NCBI RefSeq assembly: GCF_029626235.1 | Contig: NZ_JARUBO010000005.1 | Coordinates: 4,062,501 to 4,126,500 of the forward strand | Length of the DNA: 64,000 nucleotides | DNA from: Micromonospora sp. WMMD1120 | GTDB taxonomy: Bacteria > Actinomycetota > Actinomycetes > Mycobacteriales > Micromonosporaceae | Reading direction: 5' to 3' | In this document: positions 8,452 through 20,243 of the stretch, piece after piece | How positions within the stretch are numbered: position 1 is the stretch's first letter | Layout: every line of letters starts with the position of its first letter | Translations under genes and position numbers: made by a program | The notes under the pieces: generated by a model | The model's input: the letters and a program-made list of their open reading frames with translations, nothing else | Databases searched by the model: none | What the model was told of the DNA's origin: nothing

Positions 8452-10134
8452 ATGAACCGTGTGGACGGAGCTGACGACCGCTACGTCGTCGGTGTCGACT
8501 TCGGCACCCTGTCCGGGCGAGCTCTGGTGGTCCGTGTCGGTGATGGTGCCGAGTTGGGGACCGCGGTGCACGAGTACGGCGACGGCGTGATCAGCACGGC
8601 CCTTCCGGGAGGGCGACCCCTTCCCCCGGACTGGGCCCTGCAGAACCCGGACGACTACCGCGACGTGCTGCGGTACGCCGTTCCGGCGGCCGTGTCCGCG
8701 GCCGGAGTGGATCCGGCGGCGGTGGTCGGCATCGGCATCGACTTCACCGCCTGCACCGTGCTGCCGACGCTCGCCGACGGCACCCCGCTCTGCGAGACGC
8801 CGGCACTGCGCGACCGTCCGCACGCCTGGGTCAAGCTGTGGAAGCACCACGCCGCGCAGCCGCACGCGGACCGGATCAACGCGCTGGCCCACGAGCGGGG
8901 CGAGCCCTGGATCGGCCGGTACGGCGGCAAGATCTCCGCCGAGTGGCAGTTCGCCAAGGGCCTGCAGATCCTGGAGGAGGACCCAGAGGTCTACGACCTG
9001 GCCGAGCGCTTCGTCGAGGCGGCCGACTGGATCGTCTGGCAGCTCTGCGGCGTCGAGACCCGCAACGTCTGCACCGCCGGTTACAAGGGCATCCTGCAGG
9101 ACGGTCAGTACCCGTCACCGGAGTTCCTGACCGCGCTCAACCCCGCCTTCGGCGACTTCGTGGCCAAGCTGGACGGTCCGCTGCTGCCCCTGGGTGAGCG
9201 GGCCGGCGCGCTCACCGCCGAGGCCGCCGCGTGGACCGGCCTGCCGGAGGGGATCGCGGTGGCCGTCGGCAACGTCGACGCGCACGTCACCGCGGCGTCC
9301 GCCCAGGCCGTGGAGCCCGGTCGGCTCGTCGCCATCATGGGCACCTCCACCTGCCACGTGGTCAACGGCACGGAGGTCGCCGAGGTGGCCGGCATGTGCG
9401 GCGTGGTGGACGGTGGCATCAGCCCCGGCGCCTGGGGGTACGAGGCCGGGCAGAGCGGAGTCGGCGACATCTTCGGCTGGTTCGTCAAGCACGCCGCCCC
9501 GGCCGGTGTCGACTCGCACGAACGCCTCACCGAGCTGGCCGCGAGCCAGCCCGTCGGCGCGCACGGTCTGATCGCCCTGGACTGGTGGAACGGCAACCGA
9601 TCGCTGCTCGTCAACCACGACCTCAGCGGAATGATCGTCGGGATGACCCTGGCCACCCGGCCGCAGGACATCTACCGCGCGCTGCTGGAGTCCACCGCGT
9701 ACGGCACGCGAATGATCATCGAGGCGTTCGTCGACGCCGGGGTCGCGGTGAACGACCTGGTGATCGCCGGCGGCCTCACCAACAACGCGCTGCTGATGCA
9801 GATCTACGCCGACGTGACCAGGCGGCCCTTGAACATCATCGCCTCGGCGCAGGGGCCGGCGCTGGGCTCGGCGATCCACGCCGCCGTCGCCGCCGGCGCG
9901 TACCCGTCGATCCACGAGGCGTCGCGGGCGATGGGCCGGGTGCACGAGGCCGTCTACCGCCCGGACCCCGAGCGGGCCCGTGCCTACGACGCCCTGTATG
10001 CCGAGTACCGGGCGCTGCACGACCACTTCGGACGCGGCGGCAACGACGTCATGCTCCGGCTGCGGGCGATCCGCAACGCGGCGGTCGGCACCGCCGAAAC
10101 CACACCCGAGACCGCGTTGGAGGTGGTCGCGTGA
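8452..10134 (+). CDS. araB: L-ribulokinase
   Basis: This 560-residue FGGY-family carbohydrate kinase phosphorylates L-ribulose to L-ribulose 5-phosphate. It opens with the ribulokinase phosphate-binding segment VDFGTLSGRALVV and has the second-domain motifs GTSTCHVV and VIAGGLTNNALLMQIYADV; the length matches AraB. ATG 8452 is preceded by GGTGGAGGTGAAC. It overlaps araD by four bases (GTGA), so the two enzymes are translationally coupled. Expression is probably controlled by the LacI-type operator across its promoter at 8411-8424. Confidence 0.95.
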   Translation: MNRVDGADDRYVVGVDFGTLSGRALVVRVGDGAELGTAVHEYGDGVISTALPGGRPLPPDWALQNPDDYRDVLRYAVPAAVSAAGVDPAAVVGIGIDFTACTVLPTLADGTPLCETPALRDRPHAWVKLWKHHAAQPHADRINALAHERGEPWIGRYGGKISAEWQFAKGLQILEEDPEVYDLAERFVEAADWIVWQLCGVETRNVCTAGYKGILQDGQYPSPEFLTALNPAFGDFVAKLDGPLLPLGERAGALTAEAAAWTGLPEGIAVAVGNVDAHVTAASAQAVEPGRLVAIMGTSTCHVVNGTEVAEVAGMCGVVDGGISPGAWGYEAGQSGVGDIFGWFVKHAAPAGVDSHERLTELAASQPVGAHGLIALDWWNGNRSLLVNHDLSGMIVGMTLATRPQDIYRALLESTAYGTRMIIEAFVDAGVAVNDLVIAGGLTNNALLMQIYADVTRRPLNIIASAQGPALGSAIHAAVAAGAYPSIHEASRAMGRVHEAVYRPDPERARAYDALYAEYRALHDHFGRGGNDVMLRLRAIRNAAVGTAETTPETALEVVA

Positions 10135-10823
10135 GCGCCGAGGTGACCCGACAGATCCGCGAGCTGCGGGAGACCGTCGCCCGTCTGCACGCCGAGCTGA
10201 CCCGCAACAACCTGGTCGCCTGGACGTCCGGCAACGTTTCCGCGCGGGTTCCGGGCGCGGACCTGCTGGTGATCAAGCCGAGCGGGGTGAGCTATGACGA
10301 CCTCACCCCCGAGACGATGGTGGTGTGCGACCTGGAGGGCGCCCTGGTCGAGGGCGACTTCGCCCCGTCCAGCGACACCGCCGCCCACGCCTACGTCTAC
10401 CGGGCTATGCCCGAGGTGGGCGGCGTCGTGCACACGCACAGCGGGTACGCGACCGCCTGGGCCGCGTGCGGGGAGTCGATCCCCTGCCACCTGACCGCGC
10501 AGGCCGACGAGTTCGGCGGGGAGATCCCGATCGGTCCGTTCGCGCTGATCGGCGGTGACGACATCGGCAAGGGCATCGTCGCGACGCTGGCCGGGCACCG
10601 CTCGCCGGCGGTGTTGATGCGCAACCACGGCGTGTTCACCATCGGCCGCGACGCCCGCGCCGCGGTGAAGGCGGCGGTCATGTGCGAGGACGTGGCACGT
10701 ACCTCGTACCTGGCCCGCACCCTCGGGCGGCCGGTGCCGATGGCCCAGGCCGACATCGACGCCCTCTACGACCGCTACCAGAACGTCTACGGTCAACAAC
10801 CAGTCGCACCGGCGGGTTCCTGA
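10131..10823 (+). CDS. araD: L-ribulose-5-phosphate 4-epimerase
   Basis: This 230-residue class II aldolase/epimerase converts L-ribulose 5-phosphate to D-xylulose 5-phosphate, feeding the pentose phosphate pathway. It has the zinc-binding HTH motif (His101 and His103 in VVHTHSGYATAWA), a third candidate ligand in MRNHGVF (His166) and the ribulose-phosphate binding segment TSGNVSARV. The C-terminus ends NVYGQQ-like, as in AraD proteins. It starts at a GTG overlapping the araB stop. Confidence 0.93.
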   Translation: MSAEVTRQIRELRETVARLHAELTRNNLVAWTSGNVSARVPGADLLVIKPSGVSYDDLTPETMVVCDLEGALVEGDFAPSSDTAAHAYVYRAMPEVGGVVHTHSGYATAWAACGESIPCHLTAQADEFGGEIPIGPFALIGGDDIGKGIVATLAGHRSPAVLMRNHGVFTIGRDARAAVKAAVMCEDVARTSYLARTLGRPVPMAQADIDALYDRYQNVYGQQPVAPAGS

Positions 10824-10952
10824 CCCCTTCCCCGGTCATCGGGGACCCGCCGGTCTGCACCACGACGCACCAGCACGCACCACCCGCGTACGCCGCTCTG
10901 TCCCACCCGGCGGTTGGCGCGGTTACCCACCACATCCAGCCAAGGAGATTCG

Positions 10953-11957
10953 ATGGGAAAGATGCGAACGCAGTCCGTCCGGTGGCGCGCTGTCGCGGTC
11001 CTCGCCAGCGCGTTGCTGGTGGGAGGCGTGGCGGCCTGCGGCAACAGTGACACCGGCGGCGGCGGGTCCAAGGACGACGGCAAGATCACGATGGGCTTCT
11101 CGCAGGTCGGTGCGGAGAGCGGGTGGCGGACGGCGAACACCACCTCGATCAAGGAGGCGGCCGCCGCGGCGGACATCGAGCTCAAGTTCGACGACGCCCA
11201 GCAGAAGCAGGAAAACCAGATCAAGGCGATCCGCAACTACATCCAGCAGAAGGTCGACGTGATCGCCTTCTCGCCGGTGGTGGAGTCCGGCTGGGACACC
11301 GTGCTCAAGGAAGCCAAGGACGCCAAGATCCCGGTCATCCTGACCGACCGCGCGGTGGACTCGGCCGACAAGTCGCTGTACAAGACGTTCCTCGGCTCGG
11401 ACTTCGTCAAGGAGGGCCGACTCGCGGGTGAGTGGCTGGTCGAGCAGAAGAAGACCGCCTCCGGACCGGTGAACATCGTCGAGTTGCAGGGCACCACCGG
11501 TGCGGCGCCGGCCAACGACCGGAAGAAGGGCTTCGCCGAGGCCATCGCGGCCAACCCGAACCTGAAGGTCATCGCCTCGCAGTCCGGCGACTTCACCCGG
11601 GCCGGCGGCAAGCAGGTCATGGAGCAGTTCCTCAAGGCCAACCCGAAGATCGACGTGCTGTTCGCGCACAACGACGACATGGGTCTGGGCGCGCTCGAGG
11701 CGATCACCGCGGCCGGCAAGGTGCCCGGCAAGGACATCATCATCATCACCGTCGACGCGGTGAAGGACGGCATGCAGGCGCTCGCCGACGGGAAGTTCAA
11801 CTTCATCGCGGAGTGCAGCCCGCTGCTCGGCCCGCAGCTGATGGACCTGGCCAAGAAGATCCACGCGGGCGAGGAGGTGCCTGCTCGGATCGAGACCGAG
11901 GAGACCACCTTCACCCAGGAGCAGGCCAAGGAGGCCCTGCCCAACCGTAAGTACTGA
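10953..11957 (+). CDS. ytfQ: Sugar ABC transporter substrate-binding lipoprotein, YtfQ-like
   Basis: This 334-residue extracytoplasmic binding protein has a lipobox (LVGGVAAC, lipidated Cys about residue 29). The mature part is very close to the galactofuranose-binding protein YtfQ of Escherichia coli, sharing QQKQENQIKA, NIVELQGTTGA, DRKKGFAEAI, QSGDFTR and AHNDDMGLGA. The partner ATPase and two permeases follow. Because the genes sit between araBD and araA, the likely cargo here is L-arabinose (perhaps the furanose form). CAAGGAGATTCG precedes ATG 10953, so the longer in-frame GTG start is rejected. Confidence 0.92.
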   Translation: MGKMRTQSVRWRAVAVLASALLVGGVAACGNSDTGGGGSKDDGKITMGFSQVGAESGWRTANTTSIKEAAAAADIELKFDDAQQKQENQIKAIRNYIQQKVDVIAFSPVVESGWDTVLKEAKDAKIPVILTDRAVDSADKSLYKTFLGSDFVKEGRLAGEWLVEQKKTASGPVNIVELQGTTGAAPANDRKKGFAEAIAANPNLKVIASQSGDFTRAGGKQVMEQFLKANPKIDVLFAHNDDMGLGALEAITAAGKVPGKDIIIITVDAVKDGMQALADGKFNFIAECSPLLGPQLMDLAKKIHAGEEVPARIETEETTFTQEQAKEALPNRKY

Positions 11958-11962
11958 TCCAC

Positions 11963-11996
11963 GGCGGGGTCGCCGCGCTTGCGCGGCGACCCCGCC
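11963..11996 (+). terminator. Intercistronic hairpin after the binding-protein gene
   Basis: A perfect 16-bp GC-rich stem (11963-11978 with 11981-11996) starts 6 bases after the binding-protein stop. It sits inside the operon, so it more likely stabilises the upstream mRNA and lowers read-through than ends transcription. Confidence 0.6.
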
Positions 11997-12143
11997 GCGT
12001 CGTTTCCTTACCCACAACGGACCGGGCCTGGCCCGCGACCATCCCGTACGACGCCCACCGAGCGACCCGCAGGGACGAGCGGTGGGGATCGCTGGGGGCG
12101 TCGCGGCCCTTCCGTGTCGACGACCCAGAAGAGGTCTGATGGG

Positions 12144-13681
<1,538 letters not shown>

Positions 13682-13685
<4 letters not shown>

Positions 13686-14752
13686 ACGACACCACGAGCC
13701 GCTATCGGGCGATGACGGGTCACCGGCTGTTCTGGCCCGCCGTCGTGCTGTTCGTCATGCTCGCCGCGAACACTGTCTACCGGCCCGGGTTCCTGTCCAT
13801 CGAGCTGAAGGACGGGCACCTGTACGGCACACCGATCGACATCCTGCGGCTGAGCGCGCCGTTGATCCTCGTCGCGCTGGGCATGACGCTGGTCATCTCC
13901 ACCGGCGGCATCGACCTGTCGGTCGGCTCGCTCTGCGCGATCAGCGGCGCCATCGCCTGCATGTACATCAGCAAGCAGCCCGACCAGAACAGCCTCGGCG
14001 TGGTGGCGACCGCCCTCGCGATGGCGCTGGGCGTCTCGCTCGTGCTCGGGGCCTGGAACGGCGTGCTGGTGGCCGTGATCGGCATCCAGCCGATCATCGC
14101 CACCCTGATCCTGATGGTGGCCGGCCGGGGCCTCGCCCAGCTGATCACCGAGGGGCAGATCATCACCATCAACTCCGAGCCGTACCGGGCGATCGGCCTG
14201 GGGCACCTGCTGACGCTGCCGTTGGCCATCTTCATCGCCCTCGCCGCGGCGCTGCTCGTCGCCGCGTTCACCAGGCGGACCGCGCTCGGCATGATCGTCG
14301 AGTCGGTGGGCGGCAACTCCGAGGCCAGCCGGTTGGCGGGCATCCGCTCCGGCCGGGTGGTGTTCCTGGTGTACGTGGTCGGCGCCGCGTGCGCCGCGGT
14401 GGCCGGCTTCATGATGACCGCCAACGTGTCGAGCGCCGACGGCAACGCCGCCGGCCTCTGGGTGGAGCTGGACGCGATCCTCGCCGTCGTCATCGGCGGC
14501 ACGTCCCTCGCGGGCGGTCGGTTCTTCCTCAGTGGCACGATCCTCGGCGCGCTGATCATCCAGACCCTGACCACCACCGTGTACGCCATGAACATCTCGC
14601 CGCAGACGTCGCTGCTGTTCAAGGCTGTCGTCGTCATCGCCGTCTGCCTCGTCCAGGCGCCGGCCTTCCGGGCCCGGTTCCGCCGCCGCAGGCGCGGCAC
14701 CCCGCCGCCCGTCGCCATCGCCGACAAGCCGAAGGAGCAGGTGCCGGCATGA
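13682..14752 (+). CDS. ytfT: Sugar ABC transporter permease, YtfT-like
   Basis: This 356-residue permease of the RbsC/AraH/YtfT class has about ten hydrophobic segments, the hallmark [12 protein letters not shown] motif near residue 75 and the [18 protein letters not shown] motif in the C-terminal part. It overlaps both neighbours by ATGA junctions, so all three membrane-complex genes are translationally coupled. The C-terminal tail is basic and Pro-rich. Confidence 0.93.
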
Positions 14753-15738
14753 CCACTGGATCGCTCACCGTCCCTCGGACCCGGCTCCGGCTGCCGAGAC
14801 GGCAGATACCGGTGCTGGCGACGCTCGCCCTGCTGCTGGTCATGTACGGCATCGGCGTGTCCCAGTACACGGCGTTCTCCAACGTGCAGGTCATCTTCAA
14901 CGTGTTCATCGACAACGGCTTCCTGCTCGTCGTCGCGGTGGGCATGACCTTCGTGATCCTCACCGGCGGCATCGACCTGTCGGTCGGGTCCGTCGTCGCG
15001 ATGACGGCGATGGTGTCCGCCGCGCTGCTCGAGAACGGCATGCCGGCGGCGCTGGTGCTCGTCATCGCCCTGCTCATCGGCCCCACACTCGGCCTGCTGA
15101 TGGGTTGTGTCATCCACTTCTTCGAGATCCAGCCGTTCATCGTGACGCTCGCCGGGATGTTCTTCGCCCGGGGCATGTGCACGTTCATCTCCGGCGCGTC
15201 GATCCCGATCACCGACGGGTTCTGGACCTCGATGTCGCAGGAGCGGATCGGCAACCCCTCCGGCAACTTCGTGTCGATCAGCGTGCTGATCGCCTTCGCC
15301 GTGGTCCTCGTCGCCGCGTACACGCTGGCCTACACCCGGCTGGGGCGCAACGTGTACGCCATCGGCGGCAACCCGCAGTCGGCGCTGCTGATGGGCCTGC
15401 CGGTGGGGCGCACCCGGATCGCCGTCTACACGATCAGCGGCCTGTGCTCGGCGATCGGCGGCATCCTGCTGTCGTTCTACACCCTCTCCGGCGCTCCGCT
15501 GATCGCCGTGGGGATGGAGCTGGACGTCATCGCCGCCGTCGTCATCGGGGGCACCGTGCTCACCGGTGGCGCCGGCTACGTCTTCGGTACGGTGCTCGGC
15601 GTCCTGGTCCTGGGCGTGATCCAGACCCTGATCACCTTCGACGGCAGCCTCAACTCCTGGTGGACCAAGATCGTGATCGGCGGCCTGCTCTTCGCGTTCA
15701 TCCTCCTTCAGCGTCTCATCGGAATTCGTTACAAGTGA
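14749..15738 (+). CDS. yjfF: Sugar ABC transporter permease, YjfF-like
   Basis: This 329-residue second permease has the [15 protein letters not shown] and [18 protein letters not shown] motifs and about nine membrane segments. The pairing of two different permeases after a YtfQ-like binding protein and YtfR-like ATPase reproduces the gene order of the E. coli galactofuranose importer ytfQRT-yjfF. It is followed after 26 bases by araA. Confidence 0.93.
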   Translation: MTTGSLTVPRTRLRLPRRQIPVLATLALLLVMYGIGVSQYTAFSNVQVIFNVFIDNGFLLVVAVGMTFVILTGGIDLSVGSVVAMTAMVSAALLENGMPAALVLVIALLIGPTLGLLMGCVIHFFEIQPFIVTLAGMFFARGMCTFISGASIPITDGFWTSMSQERIGNPSGNFVSISVLIAFAVVLVAAYTLAYTRLGRNVYAIGGNPQSALLMGLPVGRTRIAVYTISGLCSAIGGILLSFYTLSGAPLIAVGMELDVIAAVVIGGTVLTGGAGYVFGTVLGVLVLGVIQTLITFDGSLNSWWTKIVIGGLLFAFILLQRLIGIRYK

Positions 15739-15764
15739 CCGCCCCTCTCGCGGAAGGCAACCCC

Positions 15765-17267
15765 ATGGCACCACACACCGCACCCGAGATCTGGTTCCTC
15801 ACCGGCAGCCAAGGCATGTACGGCGAGGAGACGCTCCGCCAGGTGGCCGAGCAGTCCCGTCAGATCGCGGCCGCGCTCGACGACTCACCGCAGATTCCCG
15901 CCCGCGTGGTCTGGAAGCCCGTCCTGACCAACAGCGGCGAGATCCTGCAGGTCTGCCGGGACGCCGCCGCCCAGGGCGCGATCGGGGTCATCGCCTGGAT
16001 GCACACGTTCTCACCGGCGAAGATGTGGATCTCCGGCCTGGACGCGCTGCAGACGCCGCTGCTGCACCTGCACACTCAGTCCAACGTTCTGCTGCCGTGG
16101 AACGACATCGACATGGACTTCATGAACCTGAACCAGGCCGCCCACGGCGACCGCGAGTTCGGGTACATCCAGACCCGCCTCGGCGTTGCCCGCAAGACGG
16201 TGGCCGGCCACGTCAGCGACCCGCGGGTCGCCGCTCGGGTCGGCGCCTGGGCGCGCGCCGCGCTGGGTTGGTCGGCGATGCGGTCGCTGCGGCTGGCCCG
16301 CTTCGGTGACAACATGCGCGACGTCGCGGTGACCGAGGGCGACAAGGTCGAGGCGGAGCTGCGCTTCGGGGTGTCGGTGAACACCTACGGCGTCAACGAC
16401 CTGGTCGAGGTGGTCGGCGAGGTCACCGACGCGCAGGTGGACGACCTGGTCAAGGAGTACGAGGACACCTACCGCGTCGTCGGCGAGCTGGCCTCCGGGG
16501 GCGAGCGGCACGACTCGCTGCGCTACGCCGCGCGCCTGGAGCTGGGCCTGCGGGCGTTCCTGGACGCCGGCGGGTTCCGGGCGTTCACCACGAACTTCGA
16601 GGACCTCGGCGGGCTGCGCCAGCTGCCGGGCATCGCCGTGCAGCGGCTGATGGCCGACGGCTACGGCTTCGGTGGCGAGGGCGACTGGAAGACCTCCGTC
16701 CTGGTGCACACCATCAAGTCGATGGCGGTGGGCGTGGACGGCGGCACGTCGTTCATGGAGGACTACACCTACGACCTCACCCCGGGCGAGGAGTTGGTGC
16801 TCGGCGCCCACATGCTCGAGGTCTGCCCGACCATCGCGTCCGACGTACCCAACGTGGAGATCCACCCGCTCAGCATCGGCGGCCGGGAGGACCCGGTCCG
16901 GCTGGTGTTCGACGCCGCGCCCGGCCCGGCGGTCGTGCTGGGGCTGGCCGACATGGGGGAGCGCTTCCGCCTCGTCGCCAACGAGATCGACGTGGTCGCC
17001 CCGCCGCAGCCGCTGCGCCGGCTGCCGGTGGCCCGGGCGGTCTGGCGTCCGCGCCCCGACCTGCCGGTGTCGGCCGAGGCGTGGATCACCGCCGGCGCAC
17101 CGCACCACACGGTGCTCTCGCAGGCGGTGGGCGTGGAGGAGCTGCACGACCTGGCCGAGATGAGCCGTACCGAGCTGGTGGTCATCGACGCCAAGACGGA
17201 GCCTCGCCGCTTCGCCGACGAGTTGCGCTGGAACCAGGCCTACCACCGGCTGGCCCGCGGCTTCTGA
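15765..17267 (+). CDS. araA: L-arabinose isomerase
   Basis: This 500-residue enzyme has the same length as E. coli AraA and converts L-arabinose to L-ribulose. Metal/active-site residues expected in the family are present: Glu305 (GGEGDWK), Glu332 (FMEDYTYD), His349 ([10 protein letters not shown]) and His448 (PHHTVLSQ). The N-terminus [17 protein letters not shown] is diagnostic. It follows the importer permease by 26 bases with CGGAAGG as ribosome site, and completes the araB-D-transport-A operon. Confidence 0.97.
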   Translation: MAPHTAPEIWFLTGSQGMYGEETLRQVAEQSRQIAAALDDSPQIPARVVWKPVLTNSGEILQVCRDAAAQGAIGVIAWMHTFSPAKMWISGLDALQTPLLHLHTQSNVLLPWNDIDMDFMNLNQAAHGDREFGYIQTRLGVARKTVAGHVSDPRVAARVGAWARAALGWSAMRSLRLARFGDNMRDVAVTEGDKVEAELRFGVSVNTYGVNDLVEVVGEVTDAQVDDLVKEYEDTYRVVGELASGGERHDSLRYAARLELGLRAFLDAGGFRAFTTNFEDLGGLRQLPGIAVQRLMADGYGFGGEGDWKTSVLVHTIKSMAVGVDGGTSFMEDYTYDLTPGEELVLGAHMLEVCPTIASDVPNVEIHPLSIGGREDPVRLVFDAAPGPAVVLGLADMGERFRLVANEIDVVAPPQPLRRLPVARAVWRPRPDLPVSAEAWITAGAPHHTVLSQAVGVEELHDLAEMSRTELVVIDAKTEPRRFADELRWNQAYHRLARGF

Positions 17268-17752
17268 CGATCCTCCGACAGTGATCGACTCGGGCCCGTC
17301 GGCCCGGGTCGCTCACGCCCTGGGCCGTGATCCACTCGGCTTCCTTGACGTCGGGCCTTCCGTGCCCGCCGCATACCGCGCTGTCAAGGAAGCCGAGTGG
17401 ATCACGAGTTTCCGACCCCCGTCGTGTCCTGCCTCGTCACCTGGTTGTCCCTGCCGGGTCATCCCCGTCGTGTCCTGCCTCGCGCCTACCGGCGCCGCGG
17501 TCGCCCGCGCGGCCGCCGACCGATGTTTCGGCTTGACTACGGTCTTGTTATCGATAACAGTAAGCATCAATAGGGTTCGATTCCTGCGCCGCGCCGGCTC
17601 TGATCCGCGTGCCTCCCCGTCGAGGTCGAACGATCTCCGGGTCCGGGCGCAGGTTGCTGTTAGCGATCACATCATCGGTCCGGCGGTGTGCCGACCAGCG
17701 ATGCGGCGGCCGGCTGAGCACGTCCGGCGCCTCAGGCCAGCGAAGGAGGATC
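17268..17752 (+). promoter_or_regulatory. Intergenic region: inverted repeat and GH43 promoter/operators
   Basis: No gene is convincing in these 485 bases. The first part has a long inverted repeat (17326-17406). The second has a promoter TTGACT (17533-17538), 16 bases, TAACAG (17555-17560), overlapped by the perfect palindrome TGTTATCGATAACA (17546-17559). A second operator match, TGTTAGCGATCACA, is at 17658-17671. The GH43 gene is therefore expected to belong to the same LacI regulon as araB. Confidence 0.6.
17326..17406. repeat. 24-bp perfect inverted repeat, possibly a terminator or REP-like element
   Basis: The arms at 17326-17349 and 17383-17406 are perfect reverse complements (starting CGTGATCCACTCGGC) with a 33-base loop. 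It lies 59 bases after araA. The arms are less GC-rich than the other terminators here, so a mobile or REP-type hairpin is possible. Confidence 0.7.
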
Positions 17753-19861
17753 ATGTTTTCCACTGGACGGGTTCCGCGCGGAGCGCCACGCCGGCGCGGG
17801 AGATTGTCAGTACTCGGCGCGGCGGTGGTGGCGGTGGTGATCGGCGCGGCCCTCGCCGCTGTCGCCCCGTCGCCGGCCTCGGCGGCGACCGTGGACACCA
17901 ACGCGTGGTACGTGTTGGTCAACCGCAACAGCGGCAAGGCTCTGGACGTGTACAACCTGGCTACCAACGATGGTGCCCGGATCACGCAGTGGACCCGGAA
18001 CAACGGCAACCAGCAGCAGTGGCAGTTCGTCGACTCCGGTGGTGGGTACTACCGGTTGAAGTCGCGGCTGTCGGGCAAGGTGCTCGACGTCTACCAGCGT
18101 GCGACCGCCAACGGCGCGGCGATCGTGCAGTGGTCGGACAACAACGGCACCAACCAGCAGTTCCGGTTGGCGGACTCGGACGGTGGTTACGTTCGGCTGA
18201 TCAACCGGAACAGCAACCGGGTGATGGAGGTGCAGGGCGCCTCGACCGCCGACGGTGGCAACATCGTGCAGTACGACGACTGGAACGGCGCCAACCAGCA
18301 GTGGCAGCTCGTCCGCGTCGACGGGAGCACGCCGCCCACCACGCCACCCCCGTCGAACGGCACCTTCACGAACCCGGCGATCTGGCAGGACTTCGCCGAC
18401 GTCGACATCATCCGGGTCGACAACGTCTACTACCTGACGTCGTCCACCATGCACTACTCGCCCGGCGCGCCGGTGCTGCGCTCCTACGACCTGGTCAACT
18501 GGGAGTTCGCCGGGCACGCCGTACCGCGCCTGGACTTCGGCTCGAAGTACGACATGAGTGGTGGTAGCAACGCGTACGTCGACGGGATCTGGGCGTCGAC
18601 GCTGAACTACCGGCCGAGCAACAGGCAGTACTACTGGGCCGGGTGCATCGACTTCGCGCAGACGCACATCTACACCGCGTCCGCCGTCGACGGCGCCTGG
18701 AGCAAGCACACCACCATCCCCAACTGCTACTACGACGCCGGCCTGCTGTTCGACGACAACGACACCCCGTACATCGCGTACGGCAACGGCACCATCAGCG
18801 TCGCCCAGCTCTCCGCAGACGGGAAGTCCCAGGTCCGCGCCCAGCAGGTGTACCAGACGCCGTCGAGCATCGGCACGCTGGAAGGTGCCCGGTTCTACAA
18901 GCGCAACGGCGCCTACTACATCTGGCTCACCCGCCCGGCCAACGGCCAGTACGTGCTGAAGTCGACGAACGGCCCGTTCGGTCCGTACGAGCAGCGGCAG
19001 GTCCTGCTCGACCTGCCCGGCCCGATCTCCGGCGGTGGTGTGCCACACCAGGGCGGCCTGGTGCAGACCCAGAACGGCGACTGGTACTACATGTCCTTCG
19101 TCGACGCGTACCCCGGCGGCCGGATGCCGGCCCTGGCGCCGATCACCTGGACCGGCGACGGTTGGCCGGTGCTGCAGACGGTCAACGGCAGGTGGGGCGA
19201 CAGCTACCCGAAGCCGAACCTGCCCGCGCCGCCCCGGGCGGTCAAGCCGCTCATCGGCACGGACACCTTCGCCGGCACCACGCTGGGCCCGCAGTGGGAG
19301 TGGAACCACAACCCGGACACCAGCAGGTTCTCGGTCAACAACGGCCTGAACCTGCAGACCGCCACCGTCACCGGCGACCTGTACAAGGCGCGCAACACCC
19401 TGACCCACCGCATTCAGGGCCCCACCTCGACGGCCACCATCGAGTTGGACTACTCCACCATGCGCGACGGCGACCGCACCGGCCTGGCGGTGCTGCGCAA
19501 CTCGTCGGCCTGGATCGGCGTCCGGCGCGACAACGGCACCACCCGGCTGGTCATGCAGAACGGCCTGACGATGGACGGTAGTTGGAACACCACCAGCACC
19601 GGCAGCGAGGTGGCGAGCACCGCCGTCTCCGGTGGCCGGATCTGGTTGCGCGCCAACGCCGACATCAGACCGGGGTCCGGACGGCAGGCCCGTTTCTCGT
19701 ACAGCACCGACGGTGTCAACTTCACCTCGTTCGGGAACGCCCTGACGCTGGCGAACAACTGGCAGTTCTTCATGGGCTACCGCTTCGCCATCTTCAACCA
19801 CGCCACCCAGGCGCTCGGTGGCGCGGTCACCGTGCGGAGATTCGATCTGACCACACCGTGA
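17753..19861 (+). CDS. Secreted GH43 glycosidase with N-terminal ricin-type (CBM13) domain
   Basis: This 702-residue protein has a signal peptide (hydrophobic GAAVVAVVIGAALAAVA, cleavage after PASA about residue 44) and a ricin-B/CBM13-like region (about 48-190) with three W-type repeats (NNGNQQQWQFVDS, NNGTNQQFRLADS, WNGANQQWQLVRV). A Pro/Thr linker follows, then a five-bladed GH43 catalytic domain (about 205-500, opening PAIWQDFADVDIIRVDNVYYL with the candidate catalytic Asp) and a C-terminal concanavalin-like beta-sandwich (about 520-702). This layout fits a beta-xylosidase/alpha-L-arabinofuranosidase releasing arabinose or xylose from hemicellulose outside the cell. GAAGGAGGATC precedes ATG 17753. 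Confidence 0.9.
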   Translation: MFSTGRVPRGAPRRRGRLSVLGAAVVAVVIGAALAAVAPSPASAATVDTNAWYVLVNRNSGKALDVYNLATNDGARITQWTRNNGNQQQWQFVDSGGGYYRLKSRLSGKVLDVYQRATANGAAIVQWSDNNGTNQQFRLADSDGGYVRLINRNSNRVMEVQGASTADGGNIVQYDDWNGANQQWQLVRVDGSTPPTTPPPSNGTFTNPAIWQDFADVDIIRVDNVYYLTSSTMHYSPGAPVLRSYDLVNWEFAGHAVPRLDFGSKYDMSGGSNAYVDGIWASTLNYRPSNRQYYWAGCIDFAQTHIYTASAVDGAWSKHTTIPNCYYDAGLLFDDNDTPYIAYGNGTISVAQLSADGKSQVRAQQVYQTPSSIGTLEGARFYKRNGAYYIWLTRPANGQYVLKSTNGPFGPYEQRQVLLDLPGPISGGGVPHQGGLVQTQNGDWYYMSFVDAYPGGRMPALAPITWTGDGWPVLQTVNGRWGDSYPKPNLPAPPRAVKPLIGTDTFAGTTLGPQWEWNHNPDTSRFSVNNGLNLQTATVTGDLYKARNTLTHRIQGPTSTATIELDYSTMRDGDRTGLAVLRNSSAWIGVRRDNGTTRLVMQNGLTMDGSWNTTSTGSEVASTAVSGGRIWLRANADIRPGSGRQARFSYSTDGVNFTSFGNALTLANNWQFFMGYRFAIFNHATQALGGAVTVRRFDLTTP

Positions 19862-19887
19862 CGCCTGTCACAACGCTGTCGTAGTGA

Positions 19888-19939
19888 CCGGTGGCGCGGG
19901 CGCCGTACACCTGACGTGGTGGTGTGCCCGCGCCACCGG
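19888..19939 (+). terminator. Hairpin terminator 1 after GH43
   Basis: A 14-bp perfect stem (19888-19901 with 19926-19939) lies 26 bases after the stop; the loop itself has a smaller ACACC/GGTGT pairing. Confidence 0.6.
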
Positions 19940-19950
19940 CAGCCGTCCTC

Positions 19951-19995
19951 GCCGGCCTGCCCGACGCTCTGTCCAGGAGCGTGGGGCAGGCCGGC
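19951..19995 (+). terminator. Hairpin terminator 2 after GH43
   Basis: A 19-bp stem with one mismatch (19951-19969 with 19977-19995) and a 7-base loop follows the first hairpin, giving a double terminator in the 382-base gap before the LacI gene. The rest of the gap (19996-20243) shows no operator matching the regulon motif. Confidence 0.6.
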
Positions 19996-20243
19996 GTTGG
20001 CGCGGCCGTAAGTCGGACGACCGGCGCTCCCGGCGGGAACTGTGTCGCAGGACTCCGGCACGTCGCACAGTCCGGGCAACGCGGTGCCATGTCCGGGGCG
20101 CTTGCTGGCGTAGACTGTCGGCGATCCAGCGCTGGTCACCTGGGATTCAGCACCGGCGTGGTGACTGAGCGAGGGGACCGGGCCGGGCCGCTCCAGTCAA
20201 CGTCGACCGGGCCGCGGGCCGGACACGTAGCGGGGGGAGCGAA

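Noticed and set aside
17326..17406. A CRISPR or attachment site at the inverted repeat
   Set aside because: There is a single inverted pair without spacers, direct repeats, tRNA or integrase nearby.
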